DNA of 64,000 nucleotides from the NCBI GenBank assembly GCA_017521325.1, contig JAFXCV010000050.1:1-64000 (forward strand). Reading direction: 5' to 3'. Below the pieces are notes generated by a model. It was not told the DNA's origin and did no database searches. It was given only the letters and a program-made list of their open reading frames with translations. This document shows positions 45,198 through 53,673 of the stretch, in pieces (positions within the stretch are counted from its first letter, which is position 1; each line of letters starts with the position of its first letter). The translations under genes and the position numbers were made by a program. Origin of the DNA: Oscillospiraceae bacterium. GTDB lineage: Bacteria; Bacillota; Clostridia; Oscillospirales; Ruminococcaceae.

Positions 45198-46403
45198 TCA
45201 GCTGACGGCAGCCATCAGGCTGTCAATGAGGGATTCATCATACCAGGTGCAGTCCCTGCGGTTGAGCAGGCCGTAGCCATTTTCCTTACCGTTGTCCCAG
45301 ATAAAGCAGGGAATGCCACGCTCTGCGGCAGCTTCGACATAGTAGGAGAAATATTCCGCACGTTCTTCGGCATTATCCTTGTTTTCCGCACCGAATTCAC
45401 AGATGAATACGGGGATGCCGTTGAAAACAAAGGTTCCGTAGAGGAAATCCAGTCCCTTGTCGATTTCTGCTTTTCCGCTGTCGGTGAAATCGGTTTCCTC
45501 GGGGAATTCCAGTGTCGTGAATTTCCACGGCGCATAGCTGTGGATGGATACGATGATGTTGCCGTCATCGGGAACCTTCAGCGCATTGACCGCCTCGCCC
45601 GTGATGGATGCCGCATAGGTGGTGACGATCAGTGTTCTTGCGGAATTCCTGCCGCCCGATGCACGAACCGTATCCACAAAAGCCTGCAGCAGGCGGTTGA
45701 TGACCTCACGTTCTTCGGCAGTGCCGCCCGTCCATTCGTAGGTGCTGCCGACCACTCTCGGCTCGTTCATGCCTTCGAACAGGAGCTTTGTGTCATAGTC
45801 ACGGAATCGTTCTGCAATCTGCTCCCAGATCTTCACAAGCTTTGCCCTGACAGCGGATTCGTCGCTGCTGGTAGGGTTGAGCCATGTATAATCATCGTGA
45901 TGTACATTTATAATAGTATACAGGTCATTGTCCATGGAATAATCCACGACCTCCTGCACCCTGTCCATCCAGTCCTTGTCGATTGTGCCGTCCTCGGTGA
46001 TGTGATCCGTCCATGAAACGGGAATGCGGACTGCATTGAAGCCTGCCGCCTTGACCGTGTCGATCATTTCCTTGGTGGTTTTCGGATTGCCCCATGCGGT
46101 TTCGTGATCCTTGACTGCCCATGTGACATCGTAGCAATCCAGCGTGTTTCCGAGATTCCAGCCGATTTTAATGTCCGCTGCGATCTCCGCAGCATTTCCG
46201 TGTGTCATGTCTGTTCCGACTCCTTCCTCGATGCCCTCTGTGGTGCTGACGTCTGACTGTGTGGATGTTTCTTGTGTTTCCGTTATGGAATCCACCTCAG
46301 AATCGGCAATGCTCCCCTCATTCCGTGCATTGCACCCGGTCATACAGCAGCCAAAGCAGATCAGCATCAGCACTGCGATGAAGCGTAAGCGCACGTGCTT
46401 CAC
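45198..46403 (-). CDS. cellulase, glycoside hydrolase family 5, lipoprotein
   Basis: 401 residues. A lipoprotein signal peptide (lipobox MTGC, Cys 24) is followed by a Ser/Thr/Glu linker to about residue 70 and a GH5 (beta/alpha)8 domain: IGWNLGNTLDCYD, INVHHDDYTW, acid/base Glu in FEGMNEPR (E214) and nucleophile Glu in PVFICEFGAEN (E336). It cleaves beta-1,4-glucans by a retaining mechanism. It lacks a dockerin and carbohydrate-binding module, so it is held on the membrane rather than in a cellulosome, probably trimming cellodextrins for uptake and phosphorolysis. The start is GTG after GAGGGGGC. Confidence 0.92.
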   Translation of the reverse strand: MKHVRLRFIAVLMLICFGCCMTGCNARNEGSIADSEVDSITETQETSTQSDVSTTEGIEEGVGTDMTHGNAAEIAADIKIGWNLGNTLDCYDVTWAVKDHETAWGNPKTTKEMIDTVKAAGFNAVRIPVSWTDHITEDGTIDKDWMDRVQEVVDYSMDNDLYTIINVHHDDYTWLNPTSSDESAVRAKLVKIWEQIAERFRDYDTKLLFEGMNEPRVVGSTYEWTGGTAEEREVINRLLQAFVDTVRASGGRNSARTLIVTTYAASITGEAVNALKVPDDGNIIVSIHSYAPWKFTTLEFPEETDFTDSGKAEIDKGLDFLYGTFVFNGIPVFICEFGAENKDNAEERAEYFSYYVEAAAERGIPCFIWDNGKENGYGLLNRRDCTWYDESLIDSLMAAVS

Positions 46404-46437
46404 ATCAATGCCCCCTCATATAATTTTCAACAGAATA

Positions 46438-46466
46438 ATTATAGCACAAATTCTGCCATTTTTCTA
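46438..46466 (-). promoter_or_regulatory. Possible promoter of the GH5 gene
   Basis: A good -10 (TATAAT on the minus strand) with a poor -35 (TAGAAA) at 17 nt, about 35 nt from the GTG start. The weak -35 would fit activator-dependent expression. Confidence 0.4.
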
Positions 46467-46475
46467 CAATCAAAA

Positions 46476-46503
46476 GAAAATCTCCGAAAAATCGGAGATT
46501 TTC
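46476..46503 (-). terminator. Terminator of the second CPBP protease gene
   Basis: Minus strand stem GAAAATCTCCGA / TCGGAGATTTTC trailed by TTTTG, about 45 nt past the stop codon. Confidence 0.78.
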
Positions 46504-46547
46504 ACAAGTTTTGAAAATAAAACAGGAACACTTAGGTGCATGTTGCA

Positions 46548-47708
46548 TCAGCCGCTGCTGCTGTCCATGATCAGCAGGACGGTCATCACCAGATGCGCCG
46601 CTGTTACCAGAATCAGCGGCAGGGAGGTGGCAGCAATGCGCAGACCACGCTCCTGCTGACAGGGTGTGGTGTGGGGCAGTCGTTCACGGATGATCATCAC
46701 GATCAGCATGAATACACCGATCGCCGCAAGACCGTTGTAGATACAGTCGAATACCGTGTATGCCATGTGCCATTGGTAGGTGTAGCAGATGTCGTAAATC
46801 GTTGCCGCCGTATTGACCGCCATATGGCAGAGAATGGCAGGCACGAGGGAATCATGCTTGACGGTGAGGTAGCCCATGAGGATGCCCACGGCAAATGCCA
46901 GAATGAACTGTGCAATATTTTCATGCCACAGACCGAACAGCACGGCACTTGCGATGATGCCGAACCGCTGGCTGACAACGGACATGTTTTTCAGCACAAA
47001 GCCACGGAACAGCAGTTCCTCTGTGACGGGGGCGACGATGCAGCCGTAGATTGCCGAGATCACGACAAATTTGATATCCTGTCCGGTAGAAAAATCAGGC
47101 TCATAGGCGGTGATATCCGCCTGTGCAAGAAAGTCGGAAATAAAGTTTGCGGCATATCCGCAGACATGCTGCAGACCGATGGCAATAAGAATGTAGAGGA
47201 GCATCGGCCCCGGATGGAGCCTTTTAGTGCGGAAGAGAGAGGGAATGGTGATTCCCGAAAACTTGCATCCGATGATTGCGACGACGAGATTGGCGAACAT
47301 GAACACAAGCAGGTTCATCGCACCGTTGGAGGAGGAACTCCAGAAATGCTCCTCCAGCAGAATGTCGTAATTATCCGGCAGCTCACCACCGGAGGCAGCG
47401 GTATCAAACAGTGTTTGCAGCGAGTAGAACAGCATCATAAAGCCGATGCTCAGAGCATTTGAAAAGATCATGTGCAGCAGCAGTCCCACACCCGCACGGC
47501 TGTAGCTGCGGCGGATGCCCCTGCGCTCCTGTACACCGGGGAAGAGGGGGAGAGAGCAGCCTGCCAGACGCAGCTGCGGCACGATAGCGGAGTAGTCTCG
47601 GTTGTAATCACGGAATTCGGTTTCGTTTTCAAACGGGTTAAAGGGATCTGCGAATTTCTCACAGACAGTATCCCGATTCTCGGTAGAATTTTGCAGTTGT
47701 TCGTTCAT
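46548..47708 (-). CDS. CPBP family intramembrane metalloprotease (large form)
   Basis: 386 residues, about eight to ten spans. The catalytic segment APVTEELLFRGFVLKNM (near 225-240), FGLWHENIAQF and a later HMAVN carry the conserved Glu pair, Arg and two His of the CPBP/Abi family. A cytoplasmic N-terminus of about 75 residues precedes the first span, making it longer than the relative at 36476. AAAGGAGCC precedes the ATG. No adjacent substrate gene; function unknown. Confidence 0.86.
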   Translation of the reverse strand: MNEQLQNSTENRDTVCEKFADPFNPFENETEFRDYNRDYSAIVPQLRLAGCSLPLFPGVQERRGIRRSYSRAGVGLLLHMIFSNALSIGFMMLFYSLQTLFDTAASGGELPDNYDILLEEHFWSSSSNGAMNLLVFMFANLVVAIIGCKFSGITIPSLFRTKRLHPGPMLLYILIAIGLQHVCGYAANFISDFLAQADITAYEPDFSTGQDIKFVVISAIYGCIVAPVTEELLFRGFVLKNMSVVSQRFGIIASAVLFGLWHENIAQFILAFAVGILMGYLTVKHDSLVPAILCHMAVNTAATIYDICYTYQWHMAYTVFDCIYNGLAAIGVFMLIVMIIRERLPHTTPCQQERGLRIAATSLPLILVTAAHLVMTVLLIMDSSSG

Positions 47709-47839
47709 TGCCGGCTCCTTTCACGGATTGCTGAGCGCATATTCTTCTTTCATTGTAGCACAAAAATCTGCATTCGTAAACAGAAATAGCGAAATATTTC
47801 AAAAAAACGAAAAAAATTGCAAAACTCACAAAAAACATA

Positions 47840-47868
47840 TGGACAAATTGGATAAAATGTGCTATAAT
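47840..47868 (+). promoter_or_regulatory. Sigma-A promoter of the Nudix gene
   Basis: TGGACA, 17-nt spacer, TATAAT. Confidence 0.68.
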
Positions 47869-47922
47869 AATTATAACAAAAGATTACAGACTGTATAGCA
47901 GTACGGAAAGGAAGATGGTAGC

Positions 47923-48339
47923 ATGCGGCATGAAAAGTCATGCGGAGCAATTGTTTATCGGAAATCCCATGGAAACATTGAGATTTTGCTGATCCGCCAC
48001 ATCAACAGCGGTCACTGGTCGTTTCCGAAGGGGCATGTAGAAGCCGGTGAAACAGAAGTAGAAACCGCCATCCGTGAGATCAAGGAAGAAACCTCGATCG
48101 ACGTGATTGTGGATTCCACGTTCCGTGAAACGGTTTCCTATTCACCGAAGCGAGATACACAGAAGGTCGTGGTGTATTTCATTGCCAAGGCAAAGAACTA
48201 CGATTTTGTACCGCAGGCGGAGGAGATCTCCGAGGTGCGCTGGGTGGATATTGGTCACGCCTCCCATTTGCTGACGTATGAAAATGATAAGAACATCGTG
48301 ATCAAGGCAAAGAATGTCATCAAAAATGCAGCATGCTGA
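47923..48339 (+). CDS. Nudix hydrolase (Ap4A hydrolase-like)
   Basis: 138 residues. The complete Nudix box is GHVEAGETEVETAIREIKEE (about 35-54), preceded by GHWSFPKG, the pattern of bis(5'-nucleosyl)-tetraphosphatases. The N-terminal CGAIVYRK and a Tyr/Phe-rich C-terminal half fit. It hydrolyses a nucleoside diphosphate linked to another group, possibly Ap4A. GGAAAGGAAG lies upstream of the ATG. Single gene with promoter and terminator. Confidence 0.9.
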   Translation: MRHEKSCGAIVYRKSHGNIEILLIRHINSGHWSFPKGHVEAGETEVETAIREIKEETSIDVIVDSTFRETVSYSPKRDTQKVVVYFIAKAKNYDFVPQAEEISEVRWVDIGHASHLLTYENDKNIVIKAKNVIKNAAC

Positions 48340-48348
48340 TGCATGCGG

Positions 48349-48378
48349 GCAGTCCCATTGACGGGGCTGCTTTTTTTG
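48349..48378 (+). terminator. Terminator of the Nudix gene
   Basis: Stem GCAGTCCC / GGGGCTGC (one G-U pair) followed by TTTTTTT. Confidence 0.8.
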
Positions 48379-48386
48379 TGCCATGG

Positions 48387-48416
48387 CACATAATTCCGCA
48401 AAATCGGGCAATACTC
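48387..48416 (+). promoter_or_regulatory. Possible forespore (sigma-F/G-like) promoter of the DUF421-DUF4363 pair
   Basis: CACATA, 17-nt spacer, AATACTC resembles the forespore pattern (TGnATA ... CATnCTA) only partly, and no sigma-A promoter is evident in this gap. Confidence 0.3.
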
Positions 48417-48444
48417 TGTACAGAATATGGATGGGGGCTGTGTT

Positions 48445-49134
48445 ATGAGTATTCTGCTGATCCGATCGCTGATCGTCTATGTGATCGTTATATTTTCCGT
48501 GCGGCTGATGGGAAAGCGGCAGCTTGGAGAACTGCAGCCATCGGAGCTTGCGGTGACGATTCTTGTTTCCAATATTGCGACGCTGTCGCTTGAAAACACG
48601 GATATTCCTCTTCTTCGTGGCATGCTCCCGATGTTGGTGCTGGTGTGCTGCGAGGTGGTGGTGTCGTGGGCATCACTCAAATCGGTGCGCCTGCGCCGGC
48701 TAGTTTCGGGCAGCCCGAAGATCATCATCCGTGAGGGCAATGTGGATCAGGAAATGCTGCATGCACTGCGGTTTTCCGTGGATGACCTGATGAGTACGCT
48801 GCGCACGAACGGTGTTTTTTCGCTGGAGGATGTGCAGTTTGCCATCGTGGAAACCAATGGCGCCGTGTCTGTTTATCAGAAATCCGAGGCGCAGCCTGCC
48901 ACCAAAAAGGATGTGCATACGGCGCAGAAGGATGTCGATCCGCCGCAGATCATCATTGCGGACGGTGAGCTGCGGGAAACGACGCTTGCCGCCATCGGAC
49001 AGGATCGCAAATGGCTCAATTCCGTACTGCGGGGACGCTCGCTGACCATCCCCGAAATTTTTCTGCTCACGGCGGATACCGCTTGTAACTGCCACATCGT
49101 TAAAAAGGAGAAGGGAAGGAGGAAGCGCCCATGA
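48445..49134 (+). CDS. DUF421 (YetF family) membrane protein
   Basis: About 229 residues. Three N-terminal TM spans with FSVRLMGKRQLGELQPSELAVTILVSN, the defining motif of DUF421, then two cytoplasmic subdomains including SGSPKIIIREGN and LRTNGVFSLEDVQFAIVE. The ATG at 48445 is preferred over one 18 nt upstream because GGGGGC then has normal spacing. The family is widespread in spore formers and its role is unknown. It overlaps the next gene by 4 nt (ATGA), and DUF421-DUF4363 pairs recur in Clostridia. Confidence 0.87.
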   Translation: MSILLIRSLIVYVIVIFSVRLMGKRQLGELQPSELAVTILVSNIATLSLENTDIPLLRGMLPMLVLVCCEVVVSWASLKSVRLRRLVSGSPKIIIREGNVDQEMLHALRFSVDDLMSTLRTNGVFSLEDVQFAIVETNGAVSVYQKSEAQPATKKDVHTAQKDVDPPQIIIADGELRETTLAAIGQDRKWLNSVLRGRSLTIPEIFLLTADTACNCHIVKKEKGRRKRP

Positions 49135-49508
49135 ACCGCTGTGTGATCAGCATCGGAATCTTAATTGCGCTGGTTGCGCTGTGCGTAAGCTCGCTGCTGC
49201 TCCTGCATCGCCGATCGGATCGTTTTGTCGAACAGACGCAAGCTGTTGCGCAGGAATTTGTCGCTGCCGAAACGGAACGTGCGCTCTCGGCGTATGACGA
49301 GCTGCTGGAGGAATGGGAACATTTCCGTGATATCGCAGGTGTGTTCGTGGACGGCAGCAAGCTTGACTCCATCCGCAAGATCCTTGCAGGACTGCGTCCG
49401 ATGATTGAAGCACAGCATCCCGAGGTTCCGTCAGAACTTGCACGCATAAGAGGACTTGTGGAGGATGTGTTCCGTGAGGAGCTGCCGGATTGGTGGCATA
49501 TTCTATGA
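49131..49508 (+). CDS. DUF4363 family protein
   Basis: 125 residues. One N-terminal membrane anchor (about 7-25) and an extracytoplasmic all-helical domain with LLEEWEHFRDIAGVFVDGSKLD, typical of DUF4363. Translationally coupled to the DUF421 protein, so the two probably act together at the membrane; function unknown. Confidence 0.8.
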   Translation: MNRCVISIGILIALVALCVSSLLLLHRRSDRFVEQTQAVAQEFVAAETERALSAYDELLEEWEHFRDIAGVFVDGSKLDSIRKILAGLRPMIEAQHPEVPSELARIRGLVEDVFREELPDWWHIL

Positions 49509-49529
49509 TTCCTGTCCGAAAATACCATA

Positions 49530-49566
49530 AAAGGCGTTTCCTGCAATATTTCGCAGGAAACGCCTT
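49530..49566. terminator. Bidirectional terminator between DUF4363 gene and dusB
   Basis: Stem AAGGCGTTTCCTGC / GCAGGAAACGCCTT with loop AATATTTC-like, between converging genes. Confidence 0.85.
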
Positions 49567-49569
49567 GTC

Positions 49570-50550
49570 TTATTCCTTGTTCACTTCCAGAAAATCCTCC
49601 GCCAGCCTTTCCGCCTCCTCATAGGACGACAGATTATAGCACCTTGCACGAAATGCCGCCGCACCAAAATGCCCCGTCATGTACCACGATGCATGCTTTC
49701 TTGCCTCACGAATGGCGATTTCCGGCGGCTTTTTGCTGCCTTCCACAATCATCCGTATGTGGCGCAGCATCATTTCCATCCTCTCCTCGGGCGTGGGAGG
49801 CGTGTAGGGAATGCCTTTAAAATACGAATCAATTTCCTTGAAAATCCACGGGTTTCCGTAGGTTGCACGTCCCACCGCCACAAGGTCGCAGCCCGTCTGC
49901 GCATACATTGCCGCCGCATCCTGCGCCGAGCAGATATCGCCGTTGCCGATGACCGGCACGGAAACTGCACGCTTTACGGCTGCGATCTGTGACCAGTCCG
50001 CATTTCCGGAATAGAGCTGTGTTTTCGTTCTGCCATGCACCGTAATTGCAGCAGCGCCTGCCGTTTCCATGGCTTTTGCAAATTCTGCGGCGTTGATGTG
50101 GTCGGCATCCCAGCCGATGCGCATTTTCACTGTCACAGGCACGGAGGATTCCTTCACCGCCGCACGCACGCATTCCGCTGCAAGGTCAGGTGTTTTCATC
50201 AGCGCCGAACCTGCCCCCGTGTTCACGACTTTCGGCACGGGGCAGCCCATGTTCAGGTCAATGAAATCGGGGTTGTATTCCTGCACCATCGCTGCCGCCC
50301 TTGCAATAAATTCCGGTTCACTCCCGAACAGCTGCAGCGCCATCGGGCGTTCGGTTTCTGTAATGCGGCAAAGCTCCGCACTGCCCTTGCTGTCGTAGCA
50401 AAGTCCCTTGGCGGAGATCATTTCGCTGACCAACAGCACTGCGCCGTGTTCCTTGGCGAGCAAGCGGTAGGATGCGTCCGCAACGCCTGCCATGGGCGCA
50501 AGTGCAGCGGTTTTCTCAAATGTATGGCTGCCGATGGTGATGGTCTGCAT
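49570..50550 (-). CDS. dusB: tRNA-dihydrouridine synthase
   Basis: 326 residues. FMN-binding barrel with LAPMAGVADASYR, the catalytic cysteine in DLNMGCPVPK, VKMRIGWD, ITVHGRTKTQLYSG and VIGNGDICS, typical of DusB-type enzymes that reduce uridines in the tRNA D-arm. The ATG at 50550 follows GGAGGAATCCCC; the frame stays open upstream without a ribosome site. Single gene with its own promoter. Confidence 0.93.
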   Translation of the reverse strand: MQTITIGSHTFEKTAALAPMAGVADASYRLLAKEHGAVLLVSEMISAKGLCYDSKGSAELCRITETERPMALQLFGSEPEFIARAAAMVQEYNPDFIDLNMGCPVPKVVNTGAGSALMKTPDLAAECVRAAVKESSVPVTVKMRIGWDADHINAAEFAKAMETAGAAAITVHGRTKTQLYSGNADWSQIAAVKRAVSVPVIGNGDICSAQDAAAMYAQTGCDLVAVGRATYGNPWIFKEIDSYFKGIPYTPPTPEERMEMMLRHIRMIVEGSKKPPEIAIREARKHASWYMTGHFGAAAFRARCYNLSSYEEAERLAEDFLEVNKE

Positions 50551-50581
50551 GGGGATTCCTCCGTTTCGTTTCTTCCTTTCT

Positions 50582-50610
50582 ATTGTGCCATAAAAGGAGG
50601 GGTTTGTCAA
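50582..50610 (-). promoter_or_regulatory. Promoter of dusB
   Basis: Minus strand TTGACA, 17-nt spacer, CACAAT, about 32 nt from the ATG. Confidence 0.6.
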
Positions 50611-50696
50611 GGGATGGATTTTTGGGGAGATTTGCTGAATTTGGTAATGATGTCTTGTGCGATTCGTTGAAAGTGGCACGTTATTTACAGAAAGTC

Positions 50697-50725
50697 TTGT
50701 ACTTTCAAGTGACTAATGCTATAAT
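50697..50725 (+). promoter_or_regulatory. Sigma-A promoter of the leucine-rich-repeat gene
   Basis: TTGTAC, 17-nt spacer, TATAAT, about 53 nt upstream of the ATG at 50778. Confidence 0.7.
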
Positions 50726-50777
50726 AAATAGTATTCAGTACTCCATGATTGCATGGAACTATAGAAAGGATAATACT

Positions 50778-53426
50778 ATGAAAACAACCAGAATTGCATC
50801 TCTGCTGACAGCTCTTGCAATGCTGACGGGAACTGCGGCAATGCTGCCAACAATGCCGGATACGGCGATTGCGGCAAGTGCGGAGGAAACAACAGAAACC
50901 ACCAAGGGTACTTATGAACTGCTGAACTATGAAAACTACGGTGACCATATTGTCATCACCGGCTGTGACGCTTATGCCACGGAAATTGTGATCCCTGCGG
51001 AAATAGAGGGGGTTGCGGTGACGGGTATCGGAAATTGGGCATTTTACACGTGCAAAAGTCTGACTTCCATTGACATTCCCAATAGTGTGACGAGTATCGG
51101 ATCGAATGCTTTTGAAGATTGCATCGGACTGACTTCTATCAACATTCCCGACAGTGTGACGAGTATTGGAAGGTATGCATTTGGTGGATGCGACAGTCTG
51201 ACTTCTATCAGCATTCCCGACAGCGTGACGAATATTGAAAGTTTTACATTTGGTGGATGCAACAGTCTGACTTCTATCAGCATTCCCGATAGTGTGACGA
51301 GTATCGGAGAATGTGCATTTCTATTTTGCCAAAACCTGACTTCCATCGACATTCCCGACAGTGTGACGAGTATCGGATTTGAGGCTTTTGATGAAACTCC
51401 ATGGATTGAGTCAAAACAGGCCGAAAATCCGCTGGTCATTGTAAACAATATCCTCATTGACGGCACTGCCTGCGAGGGAGATGTGGTGATTCCGGATGGT
51501 GTGACAAGTATCGGAATTGGTGCCTTTTATTCTTGCGATAGTCTGACTTCCGTCGACGTTCCCGATGATGTGATAAGTATCGGAGATCATGCATTTGCCG
51601 AGTGCAGCGGTCTGACTACCGTCGACATTCCCGACAGTTTGACAAGCGTCGGAAACAATGTGTTTGTCGGAACTCCATGGTTGTTGGCAAAGCAAGCTGA
51701 AAATCCGCTGGTCATTGTAAACAATATCCTCATTGACGGCACTGCCTGCGAGGGAGATGTGGAGATTCCCGACAATGTGACAAGCATCGCAGGTTTTGCA
51801 TTTGCGGGATGTAAAACTCTGACTTCCATTGACATTCCCGATAGTGTGACGAGTATCGGAAGCGATGCATTTAATGGATGCGGCAGCCTGACTTCCATTG
51901 ACATTTCAGAGAGCATCACGAGCATCAAAGATCGTGTGTTTTATAAATGCAGAAGTCTGACTTCTGTTGATATCCCCGATAGTGTGACGAGTATCGGAGA
52001 ATATGCATTTGTTGCGTGCAACAGTCTGACTTCCATTGATGTTCCCGATGGTGTGACGAGTATTGGAATGTATGCATTTGGTGAAAGCGAAAATCTGACT
52101 TCCGTTACGATTCCGGTTGGTGTGACAAATATTGGTATGTTCACATTTTTCGGCTGCCCAAGCCTCACCGACATTTACTACACCGGCACGGAAGAAGAAT
52201 GGAAGGCAATCAATATCGAAACGTATAACGATCCCCTTCTGGCTGCCACCATCCATTTTGCAGACGGTGAGGAATCAACAGAGCCGACGGATTCGCCGGA
52301 ACCGGAATATGTGAGAACAGATTCCTACGAGTATTACCGCTACAGTGACCATATCGAGTTGGGCTATATTTTCGGCGGCGGAGATCTTGTCATTCCTGCC
52401 GAAATCGATGGACTGCCGGTCACAAGTGCAGAGGGTGCAAATTGTGTGGAAGATCTGACAAGCATCGTGCTTCCCGATACCATGACGGAGATTCCGTATT
52501 TTTATCGCTGCAACAGTCTGGAAACGATCGTCCTTCCAAAGAATCTGACCACCATTGGCAAAGGGAAGTTTGTAGAATGCGGGGCTCTGAAAAATATAGT
52601 CATTCCGGATAGCGTGACATCCATCGGAGCAGCGTTTGAAGCACTTCCAAATCTGAAAACAATCAACATTCCTGCAAATGTGAAGACGATCGAAGACGGT
52701 TTTATTGCCAACTGCGTGAACCTTGAAACGATCGAGCTTTCCCCCGACAATTCTTATTTTGTGTATGAAAAAGGCATTCTGATGGATGCGGACCGCACAA
52801 GGGTGATTGTGTGCCTTCCGAAGGAAATATCGGAAAAGATCGTTCTCCCCGATACGGTGACGAGCATCGGAAAATTTGCGTTTGCCAAGTGCGTGACATT
52901 GCAGGAGCTGAAGATTCCGGACAGCGTGACGCATATCGGTGCAGCGGCATTCTGGTGCTGTGAAAGTCTGAAGGAGATCTACATTCCGGAGGGCGTGACC
53001 GAATTGACCGCAGAGCCGGCTGAAGGAGGCTCGTATGATACGTTTGAAGGATGTACGGCACTTGAGAAGCTTTATCTTCCCGCAACACTTACTTCTGCAA
53101 CATATGAAACATTTAGTGGCTGTGAGAATCTGAAGGATATTTACTTTACAGGTACGCAGGAACAGTGGAATGCCATCCGCATTCTTTGGGTAATGGGCGG
53201 TGCAGATCCTTTTGAAATGGACGAATTCTACGGAGGATATGCCTATGACGAGGAACAGGATCAGTATGTAGAGCTGGAATTCATCCCACGATGCATTATA
53301 ATTATGTTCCTGAGCCTACGGTTTCCCTCGGTGACCTCAACGCCGATGGCGCTGTCAATGCAACGGATGCTGCCCTCCTCCTCTCCGCAGCAGCGGCAGC
53401 AGGCGCAGGTGGTGAATCCGGTCTGA
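50778..53426 (+). CDS. secreted BspA-like leucine-rich repeat protein, frameshifted before its dockerin
   Basis: 882 residues as read. Signal peptide (1-35), then about 25 LRR_5 (BspA/TpLRR-type) units of the 23-residue form SLTSIDIPDSVTSIGxxAFxxC, interrupted by two island segments (WIESKQAENPLVIVNNIL and its copy) and a linker EESTEPTDSPEPEY near residues 496-509. The repeat run ends near 53280 and is followed by about 45 out-of-character residues (RCIIIMFLSLRFPSVTS). The overlapping frame from 53291 encodes HYNYVPEPTVSLGDLNADG and a full dockerin. A one-base loss near 53283-53291 explains this. Such proteins bind host or substrate surfaces. Confidence 0.85.
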   Translation: MKTTRIASLLTALAMLTGTAAMLPTMPDTAIAASAEETTETTKGTYELLNYENYGDHIVITGCDAYATEIVIPAEIEGVAVTGIGNWAFYTCKSLTSIDIPNSVTSIGSNAFEDCIGLTSINIPDSVTSIGRYAFGGCDSLTSISIPDSVTNIESFTFGGCNSLTSISIPDSVTSIGECAFLFCQNLTSIDIPDSVTSIGFEAFDETPWIESKQAENPLVIVNNILIDGTACEGDVVIPDGVTSIGIGAFYSCDSLTSVDVPDDVISIGDHAFAECSGLTTVDIPDSLTSVGNNVFVGTPWLLAKQAENPLVIVNNILIDGTACEGDVEIPDNVTSIAGFAFAGCKTLTSIDIPDSVTSIGSDAFNGCGSLTSIDISESITSIKDRVFYKCRSLTSVDIPDSVTSIGEYAFVACNSLTSIDVPDGVTSIGMYAFGESENLTSVTIPVGVTNIGMFTFFGCPSLTDIYYTGTEEEWKAINIETYNDPLLAATIHFADGEESTEPTDSPEPEYVRTDSYEYYRYSDHIELGYIFGGGDLVIPAEIDGLPVTSAEGANCVEDLTSIVLPDTMTEIPYFYRCNSLETIVLPKNLTTIGKGKFVECGALKNIVIPDSVTSIGAAFEALPNLKTINIPANVKTIEDGFIANCVNLETIELSPDNSYFVYEKGILMDADRTRVIVCLPKEISEKIVLPDTVTSIGKFAFAKCVTLQELKIPDSVTHIGAAAFWCCESLKEIYIPEGVTELTAEPAEGGSYDTFEGCTALEKLYLPATLTSATYETFSGCENLKDIYFTGTQEQWNAIRILWVMGGADPFEMDEFYGGYAYDEEQDQYVELEFIPRCIIIMFLSLRFPSVTSTPMALSMQRMLPSSSPQQRQQAQVVNPV
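51423..51761 (+). repeat. Exact 63-bp direct repeat, two copies 276 bp apart, inside the LRR gene
   Basis: 51423-51485 and 51699-51761 are identical and encode ENPLVIVNNILIDGTACEGD plus V. The 276-bp period equals four 69-bp LRR units, indicating a recent internal duplication or gene conversion. Confidence 0.9.
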
Positions 53427-53566
53427 CCGCAGAGCAGATCAAGGCAGCTGACCTTGACGGAAACGGTTCGTTTGACGCAAGCGATGCATCTTTGATTCTC
53501 ATGTATGCAGCATATTCCGGCGCAGGCGGTGAGCTTGGTGTTACGGAATTTCTCAAGCAGTTATAA
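53291..53566 (+). pseudogene. dockerin module of the LRR protein, out of frame
   Basis: 91 codons beginning at an internal ATG without a convincing ribosome site. Encodes VPEPTVSLGDLNADGAVNAT (first calcium loop), a spacer with GAGGESGLTAEQIK, and ADLDGNGSFDASDASLILMY (second loop), a complete dockerin ending LGVTEFLKQL before TAA. It continues the LRR protein of 50778-53426 in the -1 frame. The pieces are one gene broken by an indel or a sequencing error. The dockerin shares the DAAxILxYAAxxGAG style with the protein at 42442-44187, so both likely bind the same cohesin type. Confidence 0.8.
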
Positions 53567-53571
53567 CATTC

Positions 53572-53600
53572 AGCATGGACGGCGTTCGCCGTCCATGCTT
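53572..53600 (+). terminator. Terminator of the LRR-dockerin gene
   Basis: Stem AGCATGGACGGCG / CGCCGTCCATGCT around TT, followed by TTTTT, 6 nt past the dockerin stop; this position supports 53566 as the true gene end. Confidence 0.88.
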
Positions 53601-53611
53601 TTTATATGCTG

Positions 53612-53640
53612 TTGACTTTAGAAATTCTGCGTGCTATACT
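53612..53640 (+). promoter_or_regulatory. Sigma-A promoter of the 53674 gene
   Basis: TTGACT, 17-nt spacer, TATACT. Confidence 0.7.
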
Positions 53641-53673
53641 TAATATAATGTTATGCGTTGGGAGGGAAATACC

